Assembly (NCBI GenBank): GCA_000729835.1
Contig: JFHB01000159.1
Coordinates: 1-64,000, forward strand
Length of the DNA stretch: 64,000 nucleotides
Source: Atkinsonella hypoxylon
Taxonomy: Eukaryota > Ascomycota > Sordariomycetes > Hypocreales > Clavicipitaceae
Direction of reading: 5' to 3'
Of the stretch, positions 1 to 10,508 are shown one piece after another; positions within the stretch are counted from its first letter, which is position 1, and the number at the start of each line of letters is the position of its first letter. The notes under the pieces were generated by a model. It was given only the letters and a program-made list of their open reading frames with translations, made no database searches and was not told the origin of the DNA. A program made the position numbers and the translations under genes.

Positions 1-50
<50 letters not shown>
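1..50. repeat. (TC)n microsatellite at the left edge
   Basis: The first 50 bases are an uninterrupted TC dinucleotide run, which then passes into T-rich DNA. It probably continues beyond the window edge. Confidence 0.95.
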
Positions 51-55
<5 letters not shown>

Positions 56-2172
56 ATTTTCAATTTTTTTTATTAATATATTCCCCGTCATGTGCAGAGT
101 ACGGCACATGCCATATTAAGATCGTAACGGATCCATATTATCAGCGTATCAGCATGGCACGTCTTGAGTCGCACTGCTCGCTTGACGTAAGAGCAAAGTA
201 TCCAGGTACCTTGATAGTTGGATATCAAGCTTTTCACTATTCGAAGTTACGAGGCGAGGTGCCACAAATTTGATCCTGGAAATGTCATTCCGCGCCATGT
301 AGGCTCCTGCGCTATACTATTAACATACAAGTTACTCCATACGGAGTACTACAACCAGACCCCTTACTCCTACTCTTCCATCTCCATACGTACATACACG
401 TGTTGAAGCATAAAAGTGTTCCTACATATCTCCTTGAGGGACCGTAAGGCTGCACTGTCGTACCGATCCACTTTTTTTTGCTGGCTCGAGGAGGTGACCC
501 CGAGGGTACGACTTAGAAAACCTAGGGTTGCGAGACGCGCGATGTAGCTTTCTGTAAATCGAAAATTTTCCAGGACTTATATTATAAGCTAAATTAGTAT
601 AGCGGAAGATGTATTTGTCCAATGGGTGCTTCTAATTGGTCCAAATCCCGGCCGGTACGAAAGTGCAGCCTTACAACACACTCCACAGCTCGGAAGTCCG
701 GGCCTTGTCACCTTCACTGCCGCAGCACGCCTCTGCGCGAGCGTCTTCACTCGTCACCGTCACAATCGATCGTACCACCCGTTGACTTGACTGACATGCA
801 CATTCATCAAGGTACACGCGCTCGCCGCGGCCCACCACAAATAGCCACAAATGGGGCAATTTTATCAATCTCAAACAACAGAAGTCACCCGAGACGACCG
901 GAAGAAGAAAAAAAAAAAAAAAAGCTCAAGGGGCAGGATAGGCAGGCAAATTCACGTCAGCTTGACATGCCTCGAACCACTTTTTTGCGTTGCGTCTACG
1001 AATCTTGAAGCAAGTCTTTTTCTTTTTCCCACACCTAGAGACCCAAAAGAAAAGAAAAAAAAATTAAATCAATAAATCAATAACTATAATCTCTTGCACG
1101 CCGTCTCGATGTCGCCCTGCTCAATAACAAAGCCCGGAAACAATGGATGCGTTCCACCAAGACCAAGCTTTCTTAGCGCAGGTCGGTAAATCCACAAGCC
1201 GATTCCCATTTTCCACAGACCGCTTTTATACTCCCAGGCACGGGCAAACCAAGCCAAGGGAGGGTCGGTCTCCACGGGATCCCCTGCGGCTGAGGAATAT
1301 GGGGAACTCGAGCGGCATAGCAATTACGTGATTAATGTCGAGAGGTGGGGGAGCAAGGGGTTTTTTTTTTTTCTTTTTTTTTTTTCCCTGTCCTATGTTG
1401 CTAAGATTTAGTTAATGCGTGTTCTTTTTTACGAGTGTAGCCAAATGAGACGGTTGTCTAAAGGCCCAGTATTTTCCACTTGACCTTATTGGCTGTTCGA
1501 ATGGGCAAGTTGTTGAAACTTGCGCAGATTTGACATTTGGCCAAGCCACGGCAAGTGCGTTTGCCCAGGAACAACGGCATGTCTCACGCGCTGCGAAGCT
1601 TTGAGCCTTGAATCTTCTGCATCGCCTCGTGCCGCCGGACCAGTTGCGCGTCATGCCTTATTCACTCACATTCACGAGAGCCCGGTTTTCGGCCAAAGAC
1701 GTAGCCTGCGCCCGCAACTCAACGGGTGTGCAATCCATTGCAACGTATTCACCGATACAGAGACTCCCGGCTGGTGCAAGCAAGGAGACTGGGAGAATGG
1801 ACATGTAGGGCTGGTACGGGCCTAACGGCTCAAATGCTCGCGAAAATACCACGGGGCAAGAACGCAATGTATCCGGGTTTACGATTCACATGCGCGGTTG
1901 AAGCTTTAACAAAAGTCTGAACGACACAAAGAAACCCAGGCCAGTATTGTGAAGACGACCTCAGGTTACAAAGTGCTTTCGATAAGGTCTAGAGACATCG
2001 CTCCATATGCTCACAGATGCTTCAGCTTCAGCTTCACCCCTCAATGCATGTAGCATAGCATTGAAAACACAAACCCCAGCACGACCCCCAACAGGATACG
2101 CATAGTCCAACGTCCTTCCCCTTCGAACACTCCTGAAAAGAGTTTCAAATCTCTTACTGAAAATACGCTCAG
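51..2172. other. gene-free stretch left of the first gene
   Basis: I see no convincing gene here. Open frames are short, lack recognisable protein character and are often carried through homopolymer runs (A tract near 907-925, A-rich 1050-1080, T tract near 1361-1386). A GTACGGAGTAC-like palindromic motif lies near 338-352 and similar copies recur elsewhere in the window. Confidence 0.6.
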
Positions 2173-4257
2173 TCAAGGTTTCCAACATCTAATTTCAGCA
2201 ACACACTCCTCAAGCGATAGATCCAAGACTGACCGACACGACGCGGCACTGGGTAAATTACGCGTAAAATCAGCGTCTGTTTGCAAAGCAAGGCTCTGCG
2301 TCTCCATGGCGTGATAGTCCGCCGCTATGCATTCTTCAAGGCTAGCATCCGCGGAGAGCTTGCCGTCAGATGCGGGGATGGCGTCGATGGCTTGTTTCAT
2401 GGCTGCAGCATAGGCAAGCGCCAGATCATCACTCCGCTGCAGGTGCTCATTCGAATCCGACTCGCGTGCGGCCACAAGCTGTCTCCATTCCATCCAGATT
2501 GTTCGCGCAGCGCCAAGACGCCCGAGGGTCGAAACATATGCTGCCATCAATTGCTGCTGCATGTCTCCCCCCGCGTACTCATCTTTGACGAATCGGGTTA
2601 ATAAGAATGACCGTATTGACTCTGGTGTCAACTCGTGGTGTTCGTCGATCCCAGTGAGTACCTGCAGGAGGGACTGTCGTTGTGCTGCAGCTGCAGAGCC
2701 ATGGTTATCTGTTGCCACAGTAGCCTGCAAAGAGTGAAGCGCCAGGAGCACGTCTTGGGATAATGAAAGGGCTCTGCTGTCTGATAACGTCTCCTTTGCG
2801 TGGTGACATCGGGAGAGCCACGCCGGTGTTGCCTCCAGGGAGCCAATCTGTGCAGCGAGCGTGAGTGCCAACCCGCTGAGGAGCGAGCCCAGATGCGTGC
2901 CTAGGTGGGAAAGCTGCTCTGAGAGGTTGCCCAGAAAGGTGAGTGTTTCTATACGGAGAGTGAGATCCGTCGGAGATGTGACTAAGAGGCGCTCGCATGC
3001 GTCGCGTATGTGGCGAGGCAGATCCTCGCTCTGACGGTTATGGTTATTGTTTCGGAAGCTGGATATGCTGCCGCCGTCCTTCAGACACTGAAATACCAGG
3101 CGACGGATTTCCGTGATGGATGATTGGTATACGAGGGCTTGCGTTGGGTGTAAGTGAGGCACTCCGGCTGGGCCCTTCCTTTCTGAGGATGAGTGATATT
3201 GCACACGTTTGTATCGTAGCATCATCCATTCGAGGAGGAGATGATCATCCTGTGCTGCATGAGGTGGGATCCCGTTTTGGACACGAATCTTATCAATCAA
3301 ATCATATCGGGCTGTCCGCGATCCTTCCGTCTGCACGGGAATGGGGCTTTGTTCATGGAGGAAGTAGTCGTGTGCTTTTAGTCTCTGTGTCACTGAACCG
3401 CCGTGTAGAGCGGCGGACATGATATCATGGGGAGTGATGCGCCAGACGTTGGTGGGCTGCAGTAAGATAGCACGTGCTTTGCGCCGAGACTCAGAGACTT
3501 GCTCTTCGATTTTCTTTAACCGTGCCCTGACTGCCACCCGCTCGGGCGCCTCTGCCCACTTTGCCCTCATCAAGACCTCATCTCTCTCGTCAAAGGAGCG
3601 CACGTGTTTCGTTCCCTCTGCGTCGAGATCCAGTAGCAAATTCGATATCTCGAAGAACTTGATTTTCCTCTTGGAATTCGCATGATCCGTGGCCGAATTC
3701 TTCTCCAGCGTGTAGTAGACTTCGCCTCTTCGGTCTAGCCTCTTGACGAACATTTTGGCGCTGGTGCGTGGATTTCCGACGAGCTGCTCGGCCGGGGGCC
3801 GGGGGGCTGTCGGAAATGCCATCTTCTGGGTCTCCTCGGTAGGGACAGAGTCATGTCGTCGGTGAGGCAAGATCTTGGCGCTGAAGATGTCTGCATCCCC
3901 CGCGAGCTGCTCGTCTGAGGAGGCTGTCGCACGCGTCATCTTTCGTGTCCGCTTGGTAATAGGAGCAGAATCATGTCGTCGGTGAGGCAAGATCTTGGCG
4001 CTGAAGACGTCTGCATTTCTGCTGAGCTGCTCGGCGAGGGCGGCTGTCGGACGTATCATCTTTTGTGCCTCTTTGGTAGCGTCTAATTCATGTCGACGGT
4101 AAGGCACGACAGCAGAGAATCGCGGTTGGATCCAGACTCTGGTTTGTGAGAAGCGGGCATTTGCAGCGACGTCTGGCGATGTGACGGGATGAAGTCTCGA
4201 GATGCTAAGATACCGGTACCGACCCCACGCGGACGGGACTGGGGGGCATCCATCCAT
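2173..4257 (-). CDS. uncharacterised 694-residue protein with internal repeats, possibly mitochondrial
   Basis: A single uninterrupted frame of 694 codons, far longer than expected by chance, with an ATG at 4257. I do not recognise the family. The first ~55 residues are rich in Arg and Ser and nearly free of acidic residues, which resembles a mitochondrial presequence. Residues ~55-165 contain about three degenerate 40-residue repeats built around SAKILPHRRHDS, matching 120-bp DNA repeats. The remainder looks alpha-helical, with amphipathic stretches (residues ~400-600) reminiscent of helical-repeat organelle proteins; that is only an impression. It is transcribed away from elongin C, about 400 bp from that gene's start, so a shared divergent promoter is likely. 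No intron is needed. The start could also be a later Met if the repeat part is not translated. Confidence 0.7.
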   Translation of the reverse strand: MDGCPPVPSAWGRYRYLSISRLHPVTSPDVAANARFSQTRVWIQPRFSAVVPYRRHELDATKEAQKMIRPTAALAEQLSRNADVFSAKILPHRRHDSAPITKRTRKMTRATASSDEQLAGDADIFSAKILPHRRHDSVPTEETQKMAFPTAPRPPAEQLVGNPRTSAKMFVKRLDRRGEVYYTLEKNSATDHANSKRKIKFFEISNLLLDLDAEGTKHVRSFDERDEVLMRAKWAEAPERVAVRARLKKIEEQVSESRRKARAILLQPTNVWRITPHDIMSAALHGGSVTQRLKAHDYFLHEQSPIPVQTEGSRTARYDLIDKIRVQNGIPPHAAQDDHLLLEWMMLRYKRVQYHSSSERKGPAGVPHLHPTQALVYQSSITEIRRLVFQCLKDGGSISSFRNNNHNRQSEDLPRHIRDACERLLVTSPTDLTLRIETLTFLGNLSEQLSHLGTHLGSLLSGLALTLAAQIGSLEATPAWLSRCHHAKETLSDSRALSLSQDVLLALHSLQATVATDNHGSAAAAQRQSLLQVLTGIDEHHELTPESIRSFLLTRFVKDEYAGGDMQQQLMAAYVSTLGRLGAARTIWMEWRQLVAARESDSNEHLQRSDDLALAYAAAMKQAIDAIPASDGKLSADASLEECIAADYHAMETQSLALQTDADFTRNLPSAASCRSVLDLSLEECVAEIRCWKP
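3851..4110. repeat. 120-bp coding tandem repeats
   Basis: A 44-base segment beginning tcatgtcgtcggtgaggcaa occurs at 3851-3894 and again at 3971-4014, exactly 120 bp apart and differing at one base. A third, more diverged copy begins near 4089. Because 120 is a multiple of three, each copy adds 40 residues without breaking the frame of the surrounding gene. Confidence 0.85.
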
Positions 4258-4302
4258 CCAGGCTTACGTGAGTGGGGCCGCTTCTTCTTGGTAGAATGGT
4301 AA

Positions 4303-4334
4303 CTACCTACCTAGGTAGGTACCTAGGTAGGTAC
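4303..4334. repeat. CCTAGGTAGGTA motif cluster in the divergent promoter
   Basis: Overlapping CTACCTAGGTAGGTACCTAG units make a largely palindromic 32-bp stretch between the uncharacterised minus-strand gene and elongin C. A related ACCTAGGTACC lies near 4516. The same motif recurs in several other intergenic regions of the window. Confidence 0.8.
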
Positions 4335-4663
4335 TCCATGCACGCGAGAAATACTAGTATCCGTGCAGATAAAATGCTGCGCATCATAAACAAGGTATAT
4401 TTGTTTTTAAATGTCAAGTTGAATAGTCATCTTTTTCTGTAAAATACATAAAAAATGGAGAGATATACTCGAATCACCAATGGTTTAGCCGTGTTTGATT
4501 GACCGCACCCGGAGTACCTAGGTACCCACGCCACTCCGCACCTTGACTGGTCCGTGCACGGAATTGAAAACTTCACAAAAAAAAAAAAAAAAAAAACTTC
4601 CTCTTTGCTCTCCTGTTTCTACGCCCTCCCACCTTTCGATCAACCTCTCGCTCGCCCACCACC

Positions 4664-5361
4664 ATGGCGATGGTGCAGACTCCAAGCAAGTATGTCACGC
4701 TCGTCTCGGGCGATGGCTTCGAGTTTGTTGTCCTGCGCGAGGCAACACTGGTCAGTCCGCTGATCAAGGGCATGCTGGACGTGAGGAGTGCGTGAAGGCC
4801 AGCCATCATTGCTTTTGCCATCCAAGCCATATGCCAGGTCCTTTCAACTCACCATACGTGCAGGCCAGTTTTCCGAGGCTAAAGACGCACGCTGTGTATT
4901 CCAAGAAATGAGGTAAGCTGCATTGCACGGATCTGAACCGAGCTGGTCGCTTCCTGCGCCTGCACAAAGTCCCCCCCACGCGCCCCAGGAATGAAGACAG
5001 AGCAACTGCGGTGCATCAACATCTTCTCATGCGCCCATGACAGAACGCCGCTTGCCTCGGTCGGGCTGGGTGATTGTCCAACTACACTTGAACTGACCTG
5101 GACGAGGCTGCGCAACTCAGCTCGTCAGCAATTGGGTCCTGCTTTGTGATTCTCTGACTGCGCTTGTCCCTTGGACCCGGCAACTGACAGTCTATTTCCC
5201 TTTTTCTTGGATATAGTGGCATGGTTCTCGATAAAGTAGTTGAGTATTTTCACTATTGGTACTTTTATCGGAATAGCGACGACGTTCCCGACATGGAAAT
5301 ACCCGTTGAGTTGTGTCTCGAGCTCTTGGCGGCTTCGGATTATCTGGGCTTGGACCAGTAA
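4664..5361 (+). CDS. ELC1: elongin C (BTB/Skp1-fold adaptor)
   Basis: Elongin C links Cullin-type ubiquitin ligases to substrate receptors and in yeast works with Ela1/Cul3 in removing stalled RNA polymerase II. Exons are 4664-4787, 4864-4912 and 5217-5361, giving 105 residues, normal for the family. The product reads as a full elongin C: YVTLVSGDGFEFVVLREA near the N-terminus, FSEAKDARCVFQEM across exon 2, then VVEYFHYWY and a C-terminal LCLELLAASDYLGLD. Splice phases join cleanly (gtgcgt, gtaagc donors; tgcag, tatag acceptors). The second intron is about 304 nt, long for this window. A 19-base A tract at about 4577-4595 sits in the 5' leader. Confidence 0.95.
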
Positions 5362-7364
5362 GGCTATCCCTCACAATCTGTGACCAATATGCATATACAT
5401 GGGAAATGAATCTAATGCTGTTGAATCAGGGCAAACATGAACTTGAAGTGATGCTCGGCCATGGCATTGGGTTAGGAGTTGTGGCGTTTAGGATTTCTCG
5501 ACTTAGAGTGGTGGCAGCTCGTTATTTTTATACATGAACAGGTAATGAGTTTTGAAAATATCTGTGGCTCTTTCATCGGCCTTGCCTGACGGTATTGGCT
5601 GGCTTGCCGGCCGATATGTGATTGACGCTCGATATTTATGCGCCCTTGAGCGTATCCATTTCAGCATATGCGTTCTGCTCTTGTACTCCTCCGTGAGTCG
5701 AACGTCTATTAGAGATGGAAGATGGAAGCATCCCTCTCACTCTGCGTCGCTCAGTTGAGCATTGAGTTTTCGCTTTTTCTGTAGGGACACACTTTGCATA
5801 CACTTTTTAAGAAATTGGTGCTGTGTCATCCCAGTCATTTGCCAGGGCTCAATACGAGTCGCGCGTTTGGCAGCGGGATGACCGCCCATCACGTTCTACT
5901 TCAGCCCAAGTTCTCAAATGTCAACAAGACAAATACTTTCTGTTGGATGGATCAGTGCCCTGATGGTCGGGCGATTGAAGATGGCTATCTCGGCGAATGT
6001 CCCTGCCGATCTTTTGGTTTCCGACTGTTCAGCCCTTTGGTGCTACAGCTGCAGCTGCATCGCTGGTTACACTGCAGGAATAGCCTCTTAGTCTGCAATG
6101 CAAATGATTGAACTACTAGAGCTCTGATTCTTTGTATTCCATGCACTAGTGTGCACACGTTGCAGCTACGTTGTTCGATAGACGCATTCTTTGATACTGC
6201 AGCTAATAAGCTTATCTTATCAGACTTGTACACTCGACGTCTGTCGAATGATGCGCAAGTAGAAACAGGATTATAACTTGATAAAAGAGTGGTAGAGGGT
6301 TCATGGTGCGTATAATTAGGTAGTATACGTCAATTACTTATCCATAAAAAGGGATAAGAGAACAACGCTACTGTATTCCGTACTACGGGGCTTCAATGCA
6401 AAAGCTTTGGCATCTCCCATTCTGTTACGTACCACAATTTGTGCATCGACATTGAAGCGGTGCTGCAGTGGACCAGCCCTCACATGGCGGCTTACGGCTT
6501 CAAAATCATAGTTAAAACTCGTGTTGCTAATATCACATCTTTGCATCGCATTGCTAATGTCAATATTACGAGTCACGACAAGGCCTGGGGCAGAAGTGGA
6601 CCCAGCGGGATGAAGTGGAGACACGGATCGTTGGCACCATTTTCTCAATTCGCCGACTATGCAGGCTTCGTTGCTTTGTGGAACATGTGACTAGCCCTGC
6701 TGCCGGGTTGCTCCGACAGGGACGTGCACCAAAGAATATAGTAAGTAGTAGACCGCCGGACTACATGTGGGACGGACGGCCTGCTTCTTACTACCTTTTT
6801 TTTTTTTCTTTTTCTTTTTTTTTTTTTGCCCCCCCCCCGTGAATTCTGCTGGCGGCGTAGATTGTAATTCGAATCTACTCATATAATGTTATGGGCATGT
6901 GGGCGTCAAGCTAACGTGTATGGCTGCTGTAAGTGTACACCGGAAGCTGGTCTCGGTTCTGACTGGTCCGTTGTAAGTTGGGATCGTAGAACCAGGAGGT
7001 CTCGGGCTCGTCAACCGTGCGGGGTAAAAACCACTTCGCATGATACATCCCGCGAGGCCAGATAGGACGCTAGCACGGGCAAGGAAACCCCCCGTGAAGC
7101 AGGCCCAGCATGCCTTTGTATAAAAATTGGTCATCCCTCACATTCGTAGGATTGCCATGACGTATGGGTGCTCGCTAGTTAGTATGGTTTCACCAGCCTG
7201 CCAGCCTGCCAGCCTGCCAGACGTATATTACGCCATCCCTTGGTGCGTTTCGCAACATTCCTAAGCTGCATCTTCCCCTTCTCCCTTTCTTTACAAAGAT
7301 AGGACCTCGAGTAGTTGCCGCTCCGTCGTTCCATAGCTCAATTCACCTTTGCAACCGATTCATC
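5362..7364. other. gene-free stretch after elongin C
   Basis: About 2 kb with only short open frames and no domain I recognise. It contains T-rich runs near 6797-6828 followed by a C run, and an (CCAGCCTG)n tandem repeat at about 7193-7220. The last ~100 bases are pyrimidine-rich and probably form the promoter of the methyltransferase gene. Confidence 0.55.
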
Positions 7365-8705
7365 ATGCTGAAGGACCAGGGATATAAGTTCTTTGACCAA
7401 AACCTCGAGCCTGATCCTGACGCGGTGCCGGAGACGGTGGATGTTCCCGTGTGAGTTTGTTCCAAAAGAAGCAGAGGAACCAGAATGGCTGAAACGGCGA
7501 AGCTCCGAGAGGCCTTTTAAGCCGGATCATCTTCCTGCGAGTGGTCAAGATGGGAAGCAGGAGAATAATTGTAAGGGAGCAGTGTGCCACGGATCGGAGT
7601 GCGGTTCGCTAATCTTGAAAAGCGTACTATATGCCCATTGATAGCGTGAGTTTGTGAACGGAGCACGTTGTCCCAAGACGACGCTGACACTTCGCAGGAG
7701 GAACAAGATCGTCTAGGTATGTCCACATAGACCAGTCCTCGACCCTATCGCTCGCTAATTTGCGGCCCGTAGAGCTCCAGCACAAGATTTATCTGTTCCT
7801 TATGGGCAGACTCGGTCACGCGCCGGTTAAGGACCCCAAGAATGTCCTCGACGTCGCCACCGGAACAGGCATATGGGCGATCGAATATGGCACGTTCTCC
7901 CCTTGGCATCTTCTTGCAATCTTCCAGAATCCCTTCGCGCTCTAGTCCTCCCAGCCCACTTGATGCCCTGCTAACAGCTGCAGCAACGGCCAATCCCTTC
8001 TGCCACGTCACCGGCATAGACATCTCCCCCATCCAGCGTTCTCATTCACTCCCGAACCTAACCTTCCTCAAGCAAGACATCGAGCACGACCCCTGGCCTC
8101 CCCTGAAATTCGACTACATCCACCTCCGCTACACACTCACCTGCTTCGACTCGGTAGAGTCGGTCATGCGCCAGGCCTATGAACGCCTCAAACCCGGTGG
8201 CTGGATTGAGTTCTACGAACCAATCAGTGGCTATTTACCCGTCGATCAGCCCATTGAGGAAATGGCCTATCATAAATGGTGGACCCTTGTGTGTGAAGGT
8301 GCGAGACGACTTGGTCGGGACTTAGATAAGCCTGCCCGATATGACCAGTTGTTGAAGGACGCAGGGTTCACCAACGTCACGGTTGAGAAATACGCGCTGC
8401 CGTCCAATGCGTGGCCAAAGGACAAACGTATGAAGGAGCTGGGGGCTATGGCGTTTAGGAATCAGTTGGGGTTGGTGGTAGCGCTGGGGAAGTTACTGAG
8501 ATCGGCATTGCAGGACGAAGACGAGGCCAAGGCCATCGCCATCGAAGAGGCGTTAAGGAGGGATGTAGCAAACGTGAACTTGCGTTTCTGCAGAATAGAG
8601 TGAGTTTCCCTGTCTTTTCGTCCTTTCTCGCATCATGTCTACTTTGTACTGGGTGTTAACGAAAGCAGGGGCCCCATATATGCACAGAAGCCGACGGATG
8701 CTTAA
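7365..8705 (+). CDS. LaeA-like SAM-dependent methyltransferase
   Basis: Class I SAM methyltransferase of the large fungal LaeA-like group, often linked to secondary metabolism, though the substrate here is unknown. Proposed exons: 7365-7450, 7503-7570, 7623-7645, 7698-7716, 7773-7889, 7984-8599, 8669-8705 (321 residues). Visible signatures are YYMPIDSEEQDRLELQH before the fold, SAM motif I VLDVATGTGIWAIEY at about residues 90-104, HVTGIDISPIQ (motif II), and LKPGGWIEF near residue 172. Intron 5 uses a GC donor (gcacgt at 7890) and joins at 7983, restoring the expected AxANP sequence. The tiny exons 3 and 4 (23 and 19 nt) fit the family motif. The boundaries of exon 2 are the least certain part. 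Its stop overlaps the stop of the opposing dehydrogenase fragment. Confidence 0.85.
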
Positions 8706-9157
8706 CCACTCAACATCTGCACCGACGGTGTAATTTCTTTCATAAATCCGTCTTGACAAGCTGAGATAGCAACGTGGGGAAGAAGTCTGAGATGATCGAA
8801 AGCGCTTTGGTCCAGTCGCGGACAACCAGTGTGCCCTCGATGCTCCTCAAAATACGTCTCCGATTCCCAACCCCCCCTTTTCTGGGCATACAGCTCGAAC
8901 GTCTTTTCCGCAATGTTTCTGGGATTCACAATCTTGTTCTTTGATGCTACGGACCCGGCTGCAATAACCAGTCCGACATGGACCCCCTTGGGCTGGTACA
9001 CTTGCGCCAGCGACTCGGTCAGATTTCGCTGCGCGGCCTTGCTTAAAGATAGAATGAATACCTCTGACTCCGAGGCCCTTAGTAGGTGAATATAGGCAAG
9101 AGCATCGGTGTGCTCCTGCAACCTGTGGCTAGTTATTTTATTTCTAGAAGGGAACAG
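8702..9157 (-). pseudogene. truncated short-chain dehydrogenase/reductase fragment
   Basis: The minus-strand frame encodes the C-terminal half of an SDR enzyme: LSLSKAAQRNLTESLAQVY is the lysine-bearing helix region, followed by PKGVHVGLVIAAGSV and NPRNIAEKTFELYAQKRGGW, typical of the end of this family. The N-terminal Rossmann half with the TGxxxGxG motif is missing and no ATG opens the frame. Upstream sequence runs directly into the AT-rich inverted-repeat arm. The usual YxxxK tyrosine is not visible (LSLSK is present instead). I read it as a broken gene whose 5' part was lost or displaced by the repeat. It converges tail-to-tail with the LaeA-like gene, with stops overlapping by a few bases. 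Confidence 0.65.
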
Positions 9158-9413
9158 CAAGCAAATTAAGCTAGAAAAGAGAATAACTTTAATTATTATA
9201 GGATAAATCTTAAGATTAATATAGTACTTTAATACTCTTTATCTACTTAAAGTAATTTAGCAATAGAAATATTAAAGGAAATATAGGCTTAGTTACTATA
9301 TATTTACTTATTATCTATATTTACTTTAAATACTATTAGTAATTTTTTAATAGTATAAGGCTATCTATTACTAAGCTTAGTAGAAAAGGCACTAGAATAG
9401 ACTATCCTAATAC
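9087..9413 (+). repeat. left arm of a 327-bp inverted repeat, transition-mutated copy
   Basis: This arm is the reverse complement of 11417-11743, collinear and without indels over 327 bp. I count about 30 differences, and every one is C-to-T or G-to-A in this copy relative to the other, leaving it very AT-rich. That directional decay is what RIP produces. The outer end contains codons of the dehydrogenase fragment (SHRLQEHTDALA); the inner end stops at CCTAATAC. Confidence 0.9.
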
Positions 9414-9483
9414 CACTATCCTTGCCTCCGCCGTGTCTGCTGTCGCGTACAACGCAACCTCGTGTCCCCCCTTCCCACCATCT

Positions 9484-10140
9484 ATGATTCCCTACTCGTC
9501 TCAGTTCTCGCAGCCCATACCTCCGCTCGTCCACCCGGAATACCAGGCGCAATTTGTCCAGCATAAATGGTACTTCTTTGTTTAGATCGTTGCGATGTAC
9601 GCATACTGATTGACCCTAGGAACCAGAACCTGTCTCACATCGTCGCGGGCTACATATACAACTCCCCTCGCTTGCAAAAGGTTCGCGCTGATGAGGCCTT
9701 CCACGGCGGGCTAGCCTCCTCCTTATTTGACTTTACCAATGTCACTAAGGATGGGCTCGTGGACGACACTCTTACCACGTTCACGACGGATTTTGCGAAA
9801 CCGGATGTTTTTAGGGGGTATGTGAATTCCAATTGTCCTCTCATCGCCGAGAACTTTCTTGTCAGCCATGAAGCCGTGTTTTCGGGGTTTATGTGGAGGG
9901 TTTTTCTGAAGGACGAGGTTGCATCGGTAGGTTTGCCCATTGCTCCTTCTGATTGACGAGTGTCTGGGTCAGGAGGGCTGATTGATATAGTGGAGTATCA
10001 TGTATCAGGGCGTCATCCCGGTGACCGTCTTCGTGGATGGTTGCAATGTTGTGCTGGGATACGACTACTTTTCTCCTGGGAAGAGGACACGAGTTAGCAT
10101 GAGCTTCTTCGATACGACTGTCGGAGTGGTGGACTTCTAG
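9484..10140 (+). CDS. unrecognised small, possibly secreted protein; 5' end damaged
   Basis: Exons 9484-9569, 9620-9926 and 9991-10140 give 180 residues with consistent phases (gtactt..ctag; gtaggt..atag). I do not recognise the family. Landmarks include HIVAGYIYNSPRLQKVRADE, SLFDFTN and a C-terminal GYDYFSPGKRTRVSMSFFDT; three cysteines are present. The frame stays open upstream of ATG 9484 and encodes ILASAVSAVAYNATS, which looks like the end of a signal peptide with an AVA cleavage site. At 9397-9399 the codon is ATA where the other repeat arm has ATG, so the original start may have been destroyed by a G-to-A change. The gene lies just inside the left inverted-repeat arm and converges with the next gene. 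Confidence 0.6.
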
Positions 10141-10508
10141 TCGTTATTACGATAGAACCACTGGTTTTTTGTCTTTCTTTCTCTGTTCTCACGGATTTCT
10201 TTTCGTAAACATAGAGTAGATGGATCTTTTTTTCTTGCTTTATAGAGTAGTACATATGTCGATTCTTCAGAGTGTGCGCTCTAGTATTGATGTCATTAGT
10301 GCAACATCTGCTGAATCTCTATGCCTTCCATTCCGAAGGCCAATGTGTGTACCTTTCGTGATCTGGTATCACACGAATAGTTTCAAAAAGAACCTAAATA
10401 TTGTTCCAGCGTGGTAAATGTTAGGCCTAATCGATCCTGCTTACCTCTGGCTAAATGAAGTAAGGCGAATCATCGTAGAAGCAGCGTCAGACATATGTGA
10501 CAGCGAGG
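10141..10508. other. intergenic DNA between the two cassette genes
   Basis: A 368-bp T-rich spacer between two convergent genes. I see no coding or RNA signal. Confidence 0.5.

Noticed and set aside
622..1008. 128-codon plus-strand open frame
   Set aside because: Composition is erratic, it runs through an A tract giving poly-Lys, overlaps other frames of equal quality, and no domain is visible.
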